Shown here: one piece after another, positions 42,247 to 51,790 of the stretch
Position numbering within the stretch: position 1 is the first letter of the stretch
Layout: the number at the start of each line of letters is the position of its first letter
DNA from: a virus
DNA: 64,000 bases
Direction: 5' to 3' (one strand)
Virus record (IMG/VR): IMGVR_UViG_3300031521_000014
Location: 1-64,000 of that record
The notes under the pieces: model-generated
Told to the model about the DNA's origin: nothing
The model's input: the letters and a program-made list of their open reading frames with translations, nothing else
Databases searched by the model: none
Position numbers and translations under genes: made by a program

Positions 42247-42498
42247 ATGATACAAGAAACTACCATAACGTTTAATGAACCTATTGGTAAGGATTATGTT
42301 GTGTATGCCGAACAGCTGCATACGTTAGCTAAGGAAGTAGGTATGAGCTATTCTCTAACCTATCAAGAGTTTTCTAATAATTGGTATGGTAGTGTTACAG
42401 ATTCTGTCACAGAGAATGAACTAGAGACTAGAGACTATATGCTTAGTAGCACAATGGAGTTAATGATAGATCATCTTACCAAAATAAAAAATAAATAA
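42247..42498 (+). CDS. Unrecognised small protein, 83 aa
   Basis: It starts behind AAGGAATAGAA. An N-terminal beta stretch and two helices are predicted, with no recognised motif. It follows the structured intergenic element, so its expression may be controlled by that leader. Confidence 0.55.
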   Translation: MIQETTITFNEPIGKDYVVYAEQLHTLAKEVGMSYSLTYQEFSNNWYGSVTDSVTENELETRDYMLSSTMELMIDHLTKIKNK

Positions 42499-42508
42499 GG
42501 AGTTTCCT

Positions 42509-42826
42509 ATGTTAGAAAAAGGTTATTGCGAAGTATGTGGTAATAGTGATTTATCTGTCGATACTGGTAAAACAGAATATGGTGAATTCACCCGTTGCTC
42601 TATCTGTTTAAGAGTAGGTGCAGGTATCCCTGGTGATCCTAGGTTTGTTAAAAACACTACTCGTTACGATAAAGAAACGGATCAGTATATTCGTGACGGT
42701 AAAGTGGTAACACTGCGTGAACGTCACACTGCGAATAGAACAGTGCTTAAAACTAGGAAAGACATGATAGGTAGTATTACAGCAATAGCTGCTGAAAAAG
42801 GTAGAAAGTGGCCTAATGTAAAATAA
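42509..42826 (+). CDS. Zinc-ribbon protein, 105 aa
   Basis: CxxC pairs at 'YCEVCGN' and 'RCSICLR', about 23 residues apart, form a treble-clef/zinc-ribbon. The C-terminal half is basic and helical and probably binds nucleic acid. AAGGAG precedes the ATG by 7 nt. No specific family is recognised. Similar small ribbon proteins of phages can act as transcription or repair adaptors. Confidence 0.65.
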   Translation: MLEKGYCEVCGNSDLSVDTGKTEYGEFTRCSICLRVGAGIPGDPRFVKNTTRYDKETDQYIRDGKVVTLRERHTANRTVLKTRKDMIGSITAIAAEKGRKWPNVK

Positions 42827-42841
42827 TAAAAAGGAATCAAT

Positions 42842-43297
42842 ATGAGAATACAAAAAAGGGTATATGACATAGTAGATTACGGCGCGATGCTAACTTTTGT
42901 AGTGGCGCTAGTAAGTTACGTCATATCTATAGATATTGATGTATACACCTATTGGAATGCCGATAGTGTAACATCAAATTTAATGGCAGTGATGTTTTAC
43001 TTTAATAAAGCGTATATTGCAACAAGCATACTTTGTTTTGTCTTTCTCTCCGTAGTTTATTTTGACGAACTGGGGTTTAGGGCTTATCTACTTAACAGTG
43101 CGTGTCTAATGTTGGTAATTATGGCGTTCTGGTTTTTGCATATGTACTGCATTACATATCTTTTATACGGTATACACCCAGAGGTGTATGCTCAGAGTAG
43201 TTTATTATTCGCAGGCTCAGTATTGTTTATTTTCTTTAGCGTTGCTATTTTATTTAAGGTGCTAGTTGAAGTTATTAATATTTTTAAAAATACATAA
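42842..43297 (+). CDS. Four-span membrane protein, 151 aa
   Basis: Hydrophobic segments at about residues 15-31, 57-73, 85-110 and 120-145 predict four spans, with a basic N-terminus. AAAGGAA precedes the ATG. No family is recognised. It lies between two zinc-binding proteins. Confidence 0.6.
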   Translation: MRIQKRVYDIVDYGAMLTFVVALVSYVISIDIDVYTYWNADSVTSNLMAVMFYFNKAYIATSILCFVFLSVVYFDELGFRAYLLNSACLMLVIMAFWFLHMYCITYLLYGIHPEVYAQSSLLFAGSVLFIFFSVAILFKVLVEVINIFKNT

Positions 43298-43314
43298 TAG
43301 TCTGAGGAGTCTCT

Positions 43315-43632
43315 ATGCCAGAAAATAAAAGATACCCTTATATCAATAAGGACTTTAAATACAGTCTTGAACAGCCGGCCCAAGTTGAAAGTTTCGTAAA
43401 AATAGCCACTATAAAATGTGATAGTTGCAAGACTATCGCTACTGTAACGGTATGTTACCATGATTTTGGAGCTGATGATGATGCCGATAATCTAGATACA
43501 TATTGTTCTAAATGCGGTAAATACTGGAAAAAGTATGATAGGCTTTTAGAGTCCGAAATTCTTTCAGAAGTTTTCAAATGGTATGTCGGTAAGAAACCGT
43601 TACCTAAACCAGAAATAGGGTACATAAAATGA
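43315..43632 (+). CDS. Zinc-ribbon protein, 105 aa
   Basis: Cysteine pairs 'KCDSCKT' and 'YCSKCGK', 33 residues apart, make a zinc ribbon in the centre of the protein, and the C-terminus is basic. The SD is GAGGAG. The stop TGA overlaps the start of a 28-codon membrane peptide. Confidence 0.6.
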   Translation: MPENKRYPYINKDFKYSLEQPAQVESFVKIATIKCDSCKTIATVTVCYHDFGADDDADNLDTYCSKCGKYWKKYDRLLESEILSEVFKWYVGKKPLPKPEIGYIK

Positions 43633-43715
43633 TTAATGTCTTAAAAATGTTCATATTAGCCTGGCTAGTTCTAGATATATTCATCACTCTTGTAAAACAT
43701 TTTAAATTAGTTTAG
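43629..43715 (+). CDS. Very small membrane peptide, 28 aa
   Basis: The ATG overlaps the preceding stop (ATGA). The peptide is a single hydrophobic helix ('LKMFILAWLVLDIFITLV') with a basic end. It is plausible through translational coupling, but there is no separate SD. Confidence 0.4.
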   Translation: MINVLKMFILAWLVLDIFITLVKHFKLV

Positions 43716-43741
43716 TATTATAAATAAATAGAGGAGCAATC

Positions 43742-44569
43742 GTGTTAAAATATAACGATCTGAAAGATAGACCGGCAATAGTGTTTAGCGTAATAAACGC
43801 GGTCACTTATGAAGCTGTACTTGTTGTTGACACCGGAGGGGATATTTTATATATTATTAACAGGACAATTAAGAAGATTGCCGGTATATATAAGTTACCA
43901 TCTGGTCGTCAACCTTACTCTGGAACATTTGATCCGGCATATACAGGAGAAGATCTTTTTAATATTCTTGTTAAACTTCAAAATGATAAAGATTTTAAAG
44001 AAAGTCTATTATGTAGTGAAAACGCCAAAGATAAACTTGCAAAGTATCAAAGTATTGATAGGCTATCTAGAGCAAAAAGAAAAGTTCTTAATGAAATTAT
44101 TAAGGTAAACTTCTTATCAGTATGGCGTGCCTGTTCTGGTATAGATTCTGATAAAATTCCCAAAGACGGCATAGCCTCGGGGATCACTGCCTATTTTGTA
44201 AAGAATATTATGTTACCTACAATAGACGGTTCTAATTGTTTATTAATATCTAATAATGATACGGTATTTGTACCTAAAGCCAACAGTGTACTTAAACAAG
44301 ATGGTAAGATCTATACATATGTCGATATTATTTTTAAACATAACGGATGTGACATTAAAGAACTTGAGCAAAGTGATGTGAGTACTTATAATGTAAGAGA
44401 TAATTTTGAAGATCCTGCAAACAAAAAGCTCACACATTACTACGTCACAAATAATGGTATTAATAGTGCACGACTTACTTTAGAGTTAGTATCTATTAAA
44501 GAATCGGCATGCGTTAAATTCAGGGTACTTGGTCAGTTATTTAAATTTAACTTTGTTATCGAACACTAA
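43742..44569 (+). CDS. Unrecognised protein, 275 aa
   Basis: It begins at GTG behind GAGGAG. Three parts can be seen: an alpha/beta N-terminus with a 'YKLPSGRQPYSGTFDPAY' loop, a helical middle, and a beta-rich C-terminus. No motif is recognised. It has an 11-bp gap to the next gene. Confidence 0.6.
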   Translation: MLKYNDLKDRPAIVFSVINAVTYEAVLVVDTGGDILYIINRTIKKIAGIYKLPSGRQPYSGTFDPAYTGEDLFNILVKLQNDKDFKESLLCSENAKDKLAKYQSIDRLSRAKRKVLNEIIKVNFLSVWRACSGIDSDKIPKDGIASGITAYFVKNIMLPTIDGSNCLLISNNDTVFVPKANSVLKQDGKIYTYVDIIFKHNGCDIKELEQSDVSTYNVRDNFEDPANKKLTHYYVTNNGINSARLTLELVSIKESACVKFRVLGQLFKFNFVIEH

Positions 44570-44580
44570 AAGGAGTAGTT

Positions 44581-45258
44581 ATGAGGTTTGCTACATATGT
44601 TTGGAATAAATTATTTAATAGCAAAGAGGATAATCCTGTTAAAGAGATTAAGAAAGATTATCCTCTTTACGCTATTGATAAACTTATTCGAGCTTGTAAC
44701 CAATCAGTAATAGACGCGCTGCTACCATTAGCAGATATTGGTAAGTATCTTGGTTTTCCAGAAGGTGTTCCTAACGATGAAGCTGACATAGTACTTAAAC
44801 TTAATGATACCGAGTATTTATATCTATATTCTATCGTATGTGAAGAGGATATTCTATTCTGTACTTTTGAGTATACAGATAAAGGAGATGTAGAAATATA
44901 CCCTTATAAAAGTGTTAATCAGTTCATGCGACTAAGCGATTGCTTCTATACAAGGGGACTGTTAAATGTGATTATCAGTACACTCCAAAGAGTAGCAAGT
45001 GACAGAATATATAACTGCCCTTATGTGATTGTTGGGGTATGCGATAATGCTTATATACTTGGTGCCGAAGCAACCTTTGAAAACTATGTTCTTCCTAAAT
45101 GGATCGTTGAGGATAAGACTCAACTTAAAGATTTTTTAGGATTAAAGAGCTCTGCAGATATGGTAGTTACTAATGTATACGCCGAGGTTAAAGATTATGT
45201 CAGGGATGCAGTTATAAAAAATAAGGATCCGAAGACATTATTCAGATTACCATATTAA
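44581..45258 (+). CDS. Unrecognised protein, 225 aa
   Basis: AAAGGAG precedes the ATG by 6 nt. It is alpha/beta with a basic N-terminal 25 residues. The only notable features are an acidic run at residues 60-80 and an 'NCPYVIVGVCDNAYILG' strand pair. No family is recognised. Confidence 0.6.
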   Translation: MRFATYVWNKLFNSKEDNPVKEIKKDYPLYAIDKLIRACNQSVIDALLPLADIGKYLGFPEGVPNDEADIVLKLNDTEYLYLYSIVCEEDILFCTFEYTDKGDVEIYPYKSVNQFMRLSDCFYTRGLLNVIISTLQRVASDRIYNCPYVIVGVCDNAYILGAEATFENYVLPKWIVEDKTQLKDFLGLKSSADMVVTNVYAEVKDYVRDAVIKNKDPKTLFRLPY

Positions 45259-45290
45259 AAAAAAAAACAACTACAAAAAAAGGATAAATA

Positions 45291-46703
45291 ATGAAAACAG
45301 CGATTTCACTATTTGCAATTAACACAATGAGTGCCGTCTATCTTGGTAAAGGTAAACTGGCATCGGCCAACATTGAAACAGGGATTATATGGGATTTATT
45401 ATTTACGACCAAGAAATATCTTCTTGATTTAGACATTAGTTTAGGAACGTCCGAACATCTTAACTTTTACACATCACGTGATTATTTCGCGTGGGTTAAA
45501 AAACTTAAAAAATCAGATGAAAGTGCCGAAAAAGAGCCTGTCTTACATGCGAGTTTTGATGTGGATGTTGAAAAAGGTGTTCTTGTTATTACCGGTGATG
45601 TCAAGCTTATGATATCTACTAGCTTTACACCCGAAGAAAATTTTGAGACATGTGGTATGACAACGACTATCGGTGATTTAAAAAGAGACTTAAAGATTTT
45701 ATTAAAAAATTATGATATGGGTAATTTTGAAAAAGCTGATACTAAACAAGTGAAGCCTAACTACAACGTCGGGGATACTGTAACAGTTGCTGAGGATCGT
45801 AATCCATATATAGATGATGTGACGGAAACAGCGATGCTTAAATTTACTGGTAAAAAAATGGTAATTGATACGATCGATATCGTAGGCGGAGGTCTTATTC
45901 GTTACTTTTGTACTGATGAGAATTCTGTTTCTCCAATGCTTGGTAGTAGAAGGCTTGCGTTTTTTGATTCAGATTTAGTTTCATATCATGATCAAGATAC
46001 AACAAAAAAATGTGATACATTAGCAGCGTATCTAAAGGAACTTAAACTACTAAATGTGGCAAAACCTTTCATTTTAAAACTTGTAAATGACGTGTACGAC
46101 GTAGACTATGTTAAAAATTGTGAAGATGGTTTCAAATGGTTAGTAGCAGGTAATCTAGTTACCGCTACACATCCCACTATAACAGATGTGTATAATTTAA
46201 AATTCTCTTTTGAGGATAATAATATATCAGGAACAGTCTCAATCTATGACGGGGTTGAACTTTTAGAAATTTTAAAATATGGGGGTAGTCTGTCCGATTT
46301 TAAATTCGCCTTTCAGGAATTTACTTTTAGTATTAGTAAAGAAAAGACGCTTCCTGAGACAGTAACCAATGCCGAGCTTATAGCTGAAAAATTCACACCT
46401 GTTTATAGTATTTTAGCTATGGCTCAGGCTTTTAATGTTAATGGGTATACTAGTACTAATTTTCAACTTATGTCATTATCAGAGATTATCGATATAACAG
46501 ATAACTTTTCTAATAATGAGAATCCGGCTATTTTAAATATACATAATCCAGATAGAGAGCACATGGAACTGGATGAAGCTTTTGATGTGGAAGATTTTAT
46601 AAAAACACCGCGAAGAAACGATACCTTTATGAGTATTGAGGGTATTCATGGTCCTGTGAATCTTAGACTAATTTTTAGGAATAAAGATGTCAATATATCA
46701 TGA
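45291..46703 (+). CDS. Unrecognised large protein, 470 aa
   Basis: No family is recognised. The N-terminus is weakly hydrophobic. Residues 150-230 contain a beta-rich module beginning 'VGDTVTVAEDRNPYIDD', and residues 270-350 another. It looks like a multi-domain cytoplasmic beta protein. AAAAGGAT precedes the ATG, and its end overlaps the next start by 17 bp. Confidence 0.6.
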   Translation: MKTAISLFAINTMSAVYLGKGKLASANIETGIIWDLLFTTKKYLLDLDISLGTSEHLNFYTSRDYFAWVKKLKKSDESAEKEPVLHASFDVDVEKGVLVITGDVKLMISTSFTPEENFETCGMTTTIGDLKRDLKILLKNYDMGNFEKADTKQVKPNYNVGDTVTVAEDRNPYIDDVTETAMLKFTGKKMVIDTIDIVGGGLIRYFCTDENSVSPMLGSRRLAFFDSDLVSYHDQDTTKKCDTLAAYLKELKLLNVAKPFILKLVNDVYDVDYVKNCEDGFKWLVAGNLVTATHPTITDVYNLKFSFEDNNISGTVSIYDGVELLEILKYGGSLSDFKFAFQEFTFSISKEKTLPETVTNAELIAEKFTPVYSILAMAQAFNVNGYTSTNFQLMSLSEIIDITDNFSNNENPAILNIHNPDREHMELDEAFDVEDFIKTPRRNDTFMSIEGIHGPVNLRLIFRNKDVNIS

Positions 46704-47169
46704 GTGTAGATTTAAAGAAGTTAAACTAGATCTTTCTGAAAGACCTGACATCATCAGTTGGTTAGTCTATTCTGAGAATGCCAGACTAGGTGTAGAGTGC
46801 GCTATAGAACTTCCGCCAGAAATCACACCTGGTAGTATATGTAATGAGTTGTTTCATCAATGTATAACAACCGATTCTGACGATACTCTAACATTGGATA
46901 TATCCAATGTTAGAGAAGTTCTTATAGATTACACACTAGGTAATGCTAATAAGGATAATGATATTGAGGAAGTTGTTCTTTTATTAAGTCAGTACATTAT
47001 CTCTGGAAAGATTATTCTAAGCTATGATGGTATTTATCGTAATTTTGATTTAGAGGCTATTAAAATGGATCACGATATACTTACTAAAGATGATCTTTAT
47101 AAGTATACTACATATAGAGGTAGCTGCGGGAAAAATGAGCCTGAAGAGGATTTTTACTATTATTATTAA
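46687..47169 (+). CDS. Unrecognised acidic protein, 160 aa
   Basis: It starts inside the previous gene behind TTAGGA. It is acidic and ends in a tyrosine-rich 'EEDFYYYY' tail. The C-terminal tail could be an interaction or degradation signal, which is speculation. No family is recognised. Confidence 0.55.
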   Translation: MSIYHECRFKEVKLDLSERPDIISWLVYSENARLGVECAIELPPEITPGSICNELFHQCITTDSDDTLTLDISNVREVLIDYTLGNANKDNDIEEVVLLLSQYIISGKIILSYDGIYRNFDLEAIKMDHDILTKDDLYKYTTYRGSCGKNEPEEDFYYYY

Positions 47170-47187
47170 ATATACCGTGGAGGTAAC

Positions 47188-47865
47188 ATGTCGTTATTTA
47201 TTTGTAGCAAATGCAAGGCTATTGAGAATACTGCATTAGTATTAGCAAGCTTAGAAAATGAAAAAGATTTTCCTATGCCAGAAGATGAACCTGAAAAAGG
47301 TATTCATATTCGTAGTAAGGGTAATCTAAGACAACTTTATAGAACAGATAGGCATCCTTGTTATGCTCTTATGGATATGCAGGGTTTTGGATGTATTGAT
47401 CATGTTGAAATGTTGTGTTGTGAATGTAACACAGGTAAGCATCACAATGAATTTCCAAGAACTATTGCTAATGAAGATGAACTTAAGTTAGCAACCTATT
47501 CTAAATATAATTTGATAACTCCTTTCGATCATGTTGACGGAACAATCATAAGTGATGACGCTGCCCGTTTTGGATATCGAGCACCTACAGAAGAAGAAGA
47601 AAAAAACAGATCTAAAAAAGGTAAAGCTCTTTTAGCTGAAATGGCGGGTTTAGCAGCAGGGCTAGGCGGGTCAGACATATTTGCAGGTAGTAAATACTTT
47701 AGAGATAAACCAGATAGGTTTGCAGATCAAACTGAGCTTGAAAAGAAAAAAGCGCTTATGAAAGCGGATCTTAAAAGACAGATTAAAGAACTTAAACGTT
47801 CTGGCGAAGATCCTGTAAAACTTAGTAATTTTATTTCAATGTATAATAAATTTAAGGAGAAGTAA
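47188..47865 (+). CDS. Zinc-binding protein with central Cys/His cluster, 225 aa
   Basis: The N-terminal 'FICSKCKA' and later 'LCCECNTGKHHNEFPR' form a likely zinc site. The second part is an alanine/glycine-rich loop and a basic, helical C-terminus ('LKRQIKELKRSGEDP'). 'MSLFICSKCKAIENTAL' with downstream HH resembles phage proteins annotated only as hypothetical. A GTGGAGG lies upstream of the ATG. Confidence 0.6.
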   Translation: MSLFICSKCKAIENTALVLASLENEKDFPMPEDEPEKGIHIRSKGNLRQLYRTDRHPCYALMDMQGFGCIDHVEMLCCECNTGKHHNEFPRTIANEDELKLATYSKYNLITPFDHVDGTIISDDAARFGYRAPTEEEEKNRSKKGKALLAEMAGLAAGLGGSDIFAGSKYFRDKPDRFADQTELEKKKALMKADLKRQIKELKRSGEDPVKLSNFISMYNKFKEK

Positions 47866-47952
47866 TGCGTGATATATTATAAAAAGCCCTTACATGCGAT
47901 AAAGCTATTCTTGGATTAATTATTAATTGATTTAACTGGTAAAGAGGGTGAG

Positions 47953-48216
47953 ATGACGTTTTCAAGAGATAGTGATGTAAGAGTTCCTAATAAGGAATAC
48001 CTAGAAAACATGGTAGACGATGTCGAAGGATCTATTAAGAAACTTTGTAAAGTTGTAGGGAGTAATTTTGAATTAACCCAAACAATAGATAGGTTACAGT
48101 TTGATCTTAAGAATGTTTTTCTAGGTCTTAACTTATGTCTTCCAAGAGATAAACTTAGAGCGAAAGAAGCTATAGAGGATATTGCTATCCGTGTTGCAAG
48201 TGTTATAAGAAAATAA
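47953..48216 (+). CDS. Unrecognised helical protein, 87 aa
   Basis: AAAGAGGGTG precedes the ATG. It is entirely helical with a basic C-terminus. An 87-bp interval separates it from the previous gene and holds no other ORF. A terminator follows directly. Confidence 0.6.
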   Translation: MTFSRDSDVRVPNKEYLENMVDDVEGSIKKLCKVVGSNFELTQTIDRLQFDLKNVFLGLNLCLPRDKLRAKEAIEDIAIRVASVIRK

Positions 48217-48275
48217 GGTATACTGGTTAACCCACACGGGTTAACCAGTATACCTAGTAGTCATTTATTTTTTTA
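48217..48275 (+). terminator. Rho-independent terminator, 17-bp stem
   Basis: GGTATACTGGTTAACCC (48217-48233) pairs perfectly with 48238-48254 around ACAC. TTTATTTTTTT follows from about 48264. Confidence 0.85.
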
Positions 48276-48306
48276 AGAATAGATTCTTAAATAGAATATA
48301 TTAAAC
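48270..48306 (+). promoter_or_regulatory. AT-rich promoter-like block with inverted repeat
   Basis: TTTTTAAGAATAGATTCTTA contains the palindrome TAAGAAT/ATTCTTA and is followed by GAATATATTAAAC, a shifted variant of the promoter core. Confidence 0.45.
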
Positions 48307-48320
48307 ATTAAGGATCAATG

Positions 48321-48926
48321 ATGTCAACAATTATACGCGTAATTACTCGCTTTCCTAAGATCTTAGAAGGATATCAAACTACTAGCTACGATAAAGCATC
48401 AAACTGTGAATATGCTAGTTTGTTAGTTGTTTTAAAACATGTTGTAGAAATAAAACCACTTCCGGTATCAGAGAAAGATTGTTACTATCTGCGAGAAGGT
48501 GAAATCGAGAAAATAAAAGGTGATAGGTTAGGGTTAGAATACCACCCCAACGATAAACCGAATATTGATAAGTTTTTGAATTTTTATACCAACAACTTCA
48601 TTATGTCTCCGGATAGCGGCAAACCACTGGTTTGTGAAAACACGGCACTCTATAAGGGCGACCCTAAAGATTTGGTACTTAATGAGTATGGTCTTTTATC
48701 GCCAGAGTTTTATACATTCGATCTCATCACACTGCTCACTGATGATAAACAACAGCTCGTGCGTTGTTGTAAACACTTTAACTGCACACCACTTTACATT
48801 AAACTGTTGGGCGAGCCTTTTCCTAAATTAGAGTTTACAGGGGTGCGCAAGTTTAATACCGCCATACTAGCTGAAGCAGAAGGGATCTTATCTAAGATAT
48901 TAAACCTAGAATCTACTGGAGAATAA
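48321..48926 (+). CDS. Unrecognised protein, 201 aa
   Basis: Tandem ATGs occur here. The second (48321) is better spaced from AAGGA. The protein is alpha/beta with scattered cysteines ('RCCKHFNCTPLY') and no recognised fold. It is first in a short operon after a promoter-like block. Confidence 0.6.
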   Translation: MSTIIRVITRFPKILEGYQTTSYDKASNCEYASLLVVLKHVVEIKPLPVSEKDCYYLREGEIEKIKGDRLGLEYHPNDKPNIDKFLNFYTNNFIMSPDSGKPLVCENTALYKGDPKDLVLNEYGLLSPEFYTFDLITLLTDDKQQLVRCCKHFNCTPLYIKLLGEPFPKLEFTGVRKFNTAILAEAEGILSKILNLESTGE

Positions 48927-48927
48927 A

Positions 48928-49029
48928 ATGGCTAATAAAAAAAGAATCATTTATGTTGATTATCTTTATACTGAGTATGCAATTCTTGATAAAAAGAAAT
49001 ATGATATTCGGCTTATAAACCAAGATTAG
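48928..49029 (+). CDS. Small basic peptide, 33 aa
   Basis: It starts 1 bp after the previous stop behind TGGAGAAT. It is lysine- and tyrosine-rich. Coupling and the downstream terminator support expression, but the size is near the limit of what can be judged. Confidence 0.4.
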   Translation: MANKKRIIYVDYLYTEYAILDKKKYDIRLINQD

Positions 49030-49057
49030 TAAAATCTATATAGTGTAAATAACATTA

Positions 49058-49089
49058 TTACAAGTAACCGTTATAACGGTTACTTGTAA
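49058..49089 (+). terminator. Perfect 32-nt palindrome terminator
   Basis: TTACAAGTAACCGTTA (49058-49073) and its exact complement (49074-49089) form a loopless palindrome. Only a short T-rich stretch follows. Confidence 0.65.
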
Positions 49090-49090
49090 C

Positions 49091-49118
49091 TACATTTAAC
49101 AACATATTATTTATATAT
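49091..49118 (+). promoter_or_regulatory. AT-rich promoter (AACATATTATTTATA)
   Basis: TACATTTAACAACATATTAT followed by TTATATATG matches the AACATATTATT variant at 25.1 and 63.6 kb and lies 30 bp before the next start. Confidence 0.65.
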
Positions 49119-49145
49119 GTATATAATAAAACCAAGGAGTAAACC

Positions 49146-49454
49146 ATGAGTACTGTTTTAGAAAAGTTGACCAAAAAGGTTATTAAAAGCACCGGTAATA
49201 AAAACTTAAAAGTTACATTTGAAAATGATACACTCTATGTTGATAACTTTGTAACATCGGAATGTGTGTTTGAGGGTATGAGAGTAGATACTATTACTAT
49301 GGAATCTACAGGTAAACTTAAAGATATAGGTTTAACATCTAAAGATTTAGCACTAGTAGGTCTTCCACCTATTCTAGATGACACCATTCTTGAAGAGTTA
49401 GTGTTGAAAGATTCGTTTGAAATTGAAGGTACTCTTGAAGTGCCTGAAGATTAA
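49146..49454 (+). CDS. Unrecognised acidic protein, 102 aa
   Basis: AAGGAG lies 7 nt upstream. A short basic helix is followed by a beta-rich, acidic domain. It is first in the operon that runs to about 57.65 kb. No family is recognised. Confidence 0.6.
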   Translation: MSTVLEKLTKKVIKSTGNKNLKVTFENDTLYVDNFVTSECVFEGMRVDTITMESTGKLKDIGLTSKDLALVGLPPILDDTILEELVLKDSFEIEGTLEVPED

Positions 49455-49468
49455 GAAAAGGACATAGT

Positions 49469-49882
49469 GTGAATGCGAATAAAGAGAAAGTTCTTAATGA
49501 AATTATTAAAGAAATGATGGAAAAATCAGAATATGAAATTATGGGTACTAGGACGTTGATTAACAAATTAATCAACGTCTTTAGAAAGATTGCCGACAAT
49601 AGTATAGCTATTTTTGATATTCCAGTTGTACTTCAAGATTTAGAAGTGTCTATGCTCATACGGTATGAAGATCAAGATGAAAATGAAACATACTTAAGAG
49701 TGGATGAAGTTGTATACACTATAGGTTTGAAAGATGCAGAAAGTGACAAAGCCCAGATTATCCTACAGGGAAATGGTCTACTACCAGAACTATTTGAAGT
49801 TTCATATCATGAAGCTATAAAAAAGACCAAAGTAAATGACAAAGTATATCCACCTTATGGTAATTACACTATTTTAAATTAA
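49469..49882 (+). CDS. Unrecognised protein, 137 aa
   Basis: GTG start behind AAAGGA. The N-terminal helices are charged and the rest is beta-rich and acidic. An 11-nt stretch 'TTGATTAACAAATTAATCAA' inside it (about 49555-49574) is an inverted repeat in coding sequence. No family is recognised. Confidence 0.55.
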   Translation: MNANKEKVLNEIIKEMMEKSEYEIMGTRTLINKLINVFRKIADNSIAIFDIPVVLQDLEVSMLIRYEDQDENETYLRVDEVVYTIGLKDAESDKAQIILQGNGLLPELFEVSYHEAIKKTKVNDKVYPPYGNYTILN

Positions 49883-49894
49883 GAGGATAACAAA

Positions 49895-50833
49895 ATGCAA
49901 GATAACTTTGTATTACAGGTTACGCTGTTAAAAGATGGCGAGTTATTATACGATGAAGATATCCACGCCACGGTGCTGCATGGATTAGTCTTTGCCGGGA
50001 TAGGCTGCGATACCTCTATTAACAAAAGTGTTTCAGAGTCGGCTATTATAATCGATCTAGACAAAAAAGGAAACTTTAAGTACAAAGGCGTACTTAATGG
50101 TGTAGCATATACTGTGCCTTCAATGTTCCTTAATGCAGCTAATTTGGCTATGGCTGTTAATAGGCATATGCTAAAAATAAATGATGTAAACTATCTTATG
50201 AACGATTTGTACGTACTTAATTTGTATGGTAAAATGAAATACGGTTTTTCAGATACTAAGAATAGGTCGGGTGAAAACAGTGTTATTATAACACCGTTCT
50301 TTTCATGTGTTTATAATATTAGTTCAGCTAAAAATCTTGGTAAAGTTTTAGCGGTAGCGTCACATTATGCTAGTGTTAATATAGGCGAAGCGCATGGTAT
50401 TAAAAACGCTTTAATAACCACAAACAGTATAAAATCTGATTGGTCGCATGCGGACATTTCTAAAAATAAAAACTTCATTATTATTAAAAAACACATTAAG
50501 ACTGTGATAGATCCGATGGCTACCATCTATAAATTTAAATTTAGAATGTATAGCCTGTCACTGTCTGACATAACTGCCACAGTACGTTACACGTCTGATA
50601 AAAAATATATCATGGAGACTATCACGATAGGTGTTTCTAGCAATATCGATACTTATAGCAAAATCCATAATTTTGTTAATAATAATATTGAAGAAAGATA
50701 TATAGGTTTTTTAAATGGTGTTATAAAATCTATTGCCGGTGAAACAAAAATATTAGGCGGTATTAAAAACAAATTTATAAAAGGGTTAGATCAAGTTATA
50801 GAAGAGTATAGTACTTTTACGAAATTTAAATAA
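49895..50833 (+). CDS. Unrecognised protein, 312 aa
   Basis: No family is recognised. It has an N-terminal beta domain, a middle part with 'FFSCVYNISSAKNLGKVLA' and a C-terminal helical tail. The neighbouring 311-aa gene has a similar order of beta domains and ends in a similar helix, but I cannot show an alignment. The SD is GAGGATAA. Confidence 0.6.
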   Translation: MQDNFVLQVTLLKDGELLYDEDIHATVLHGLVFAGIGCDTSINKSVSESAIIIDLDKKGNFKYKGVLNGVAYTVPSMFLNAANLAMAVNRHMLKINDVNYLMNDLYVLNLYGKMKYGFSDTKNRSGENSVIITPFFSCVYNISSAKNLGKVLAVASHYASVNIGEAHGIKNALITTNSIKSDWSHADISKNKNFIIIKKHIKTVIDPMATIYKFKFRMYSLSLSDITATVRYTSDKKYIMETITIGVSSNIDTYSKIHNFVNNNIEERYIGFLNGVIKSIAGETKILGGIKNKFIKGLDQVIEEYSTFTKFK

Positions 50834-50844
50834 AGGAAATTCCT

Positions 50845-51780
50845 ATGATGTATTTGATAATAAGGAATCTAGATAACGATGATAAAAGCCGTGAAGAGTC
50901 AGTGGTAGCTACAATACAAGCAGCTGTGGCTACTATAGGTCTTAAAGAATTGACAGTATCAGATAATTTTGGCTTACTCAAGACAGAAAAAAACTTCATT
51001 TATATTTTATACGAAAAAAGTAGTTGTCTTGTTATAAATGTTTGTATTGGCGGTGTTCTTTCTAGGCAAAAAGGTTGTGAATTGACAGAACTAAATCTTT
51101 CTCGTAAACTATCTTTTGCCTTGTCCGATAGTGTTTCTCGTAATAAGAAAGGGCTAGATGGTCTAAACCTATTAATAGAAGATAAACATTTTTTTCCAGG
51201 TGTAATATTATTATTACCTTATGGTTTTAAGGATCGTAAGTCTAAAACACCGGACACCATAGAGTTGACAGTCGTTACAAAACATTTCAGGGCAACCTAT
51301 AGTGTGAGTACTGGGAAAGCATATAAAGAGATCATGTTACACTATTCAAATTTGTTAACAAATGAATTTTCTCTTGATCTAGGTATTAAAACTTTTAAGA
51401 TAGTTCCAAGTGGTATATCATATGATTTTGCTTTTTATACAGATACGCCTAACAGCATACGTTTTATGTTAGAAGTAGTTACCACTACAGGAACATCGGA
51501 AGATGGTTCATTAACGTCAATATGGTTTGAGCCTGGTCGTTTACTATTCGACATAGGTGAATCCAACGGTGAATCTTATCTTGTTGGCGAGTATTATCCG
51601 GGTAGAGTTTTACCAGGTGAGACAACTTATAAAATGTTTGCAGAGGGTTTTGTAAACTTTGCAATACGGGTGCGTAACCATATCGTAACCGAAGCTAACA
51701 TTCTTGACAATGTTAAGAAACAGTTGTTAGATATATTAGATATGGAAATAGAACGTGTTAAGGGGTTTAATAACTTATAA
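50845..51780 (+). CDS. Unrecognised protein, 311 aa
   Basis: AAAGGAAA precedes the ATG. It is beta-rich with alternating loops, and an 'ISYDFAFYTDTPNSIRFML' region looks like a sheet core. The helical C-terminus parallels the previous gene. No catalytic motif is seen. Confidence 0.6.
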   Translation: MMYLIIRNLDNDDKSREESVVATIQAAVATIGLKELTVSDNFGLLKTEKNFIYILYEKSSCLVINVCIGGVLSRQKGCELTELNLSRKLSFALSDSVSRNKKGLDGLNLLIEDKHFFPGVILLLPYGFKDRKSKTPDTIELTVVTKHFRATYSVSTGKAYKEIMLHYSNLLTNEFSLDLGIKTFKIVPSGISYDFAFYTDTPNSIRFMLEVVTTTGTSEDGSLTSIWFEPGRLLFDIGESNGESYLVGEYYPGRVLPGETTYKMFAEGFVNFAIRVRNHIVTEANILDNVKKQLLDILDMEIERVKGFNNL

Positions 51781-51790
51781 AGGACTAATA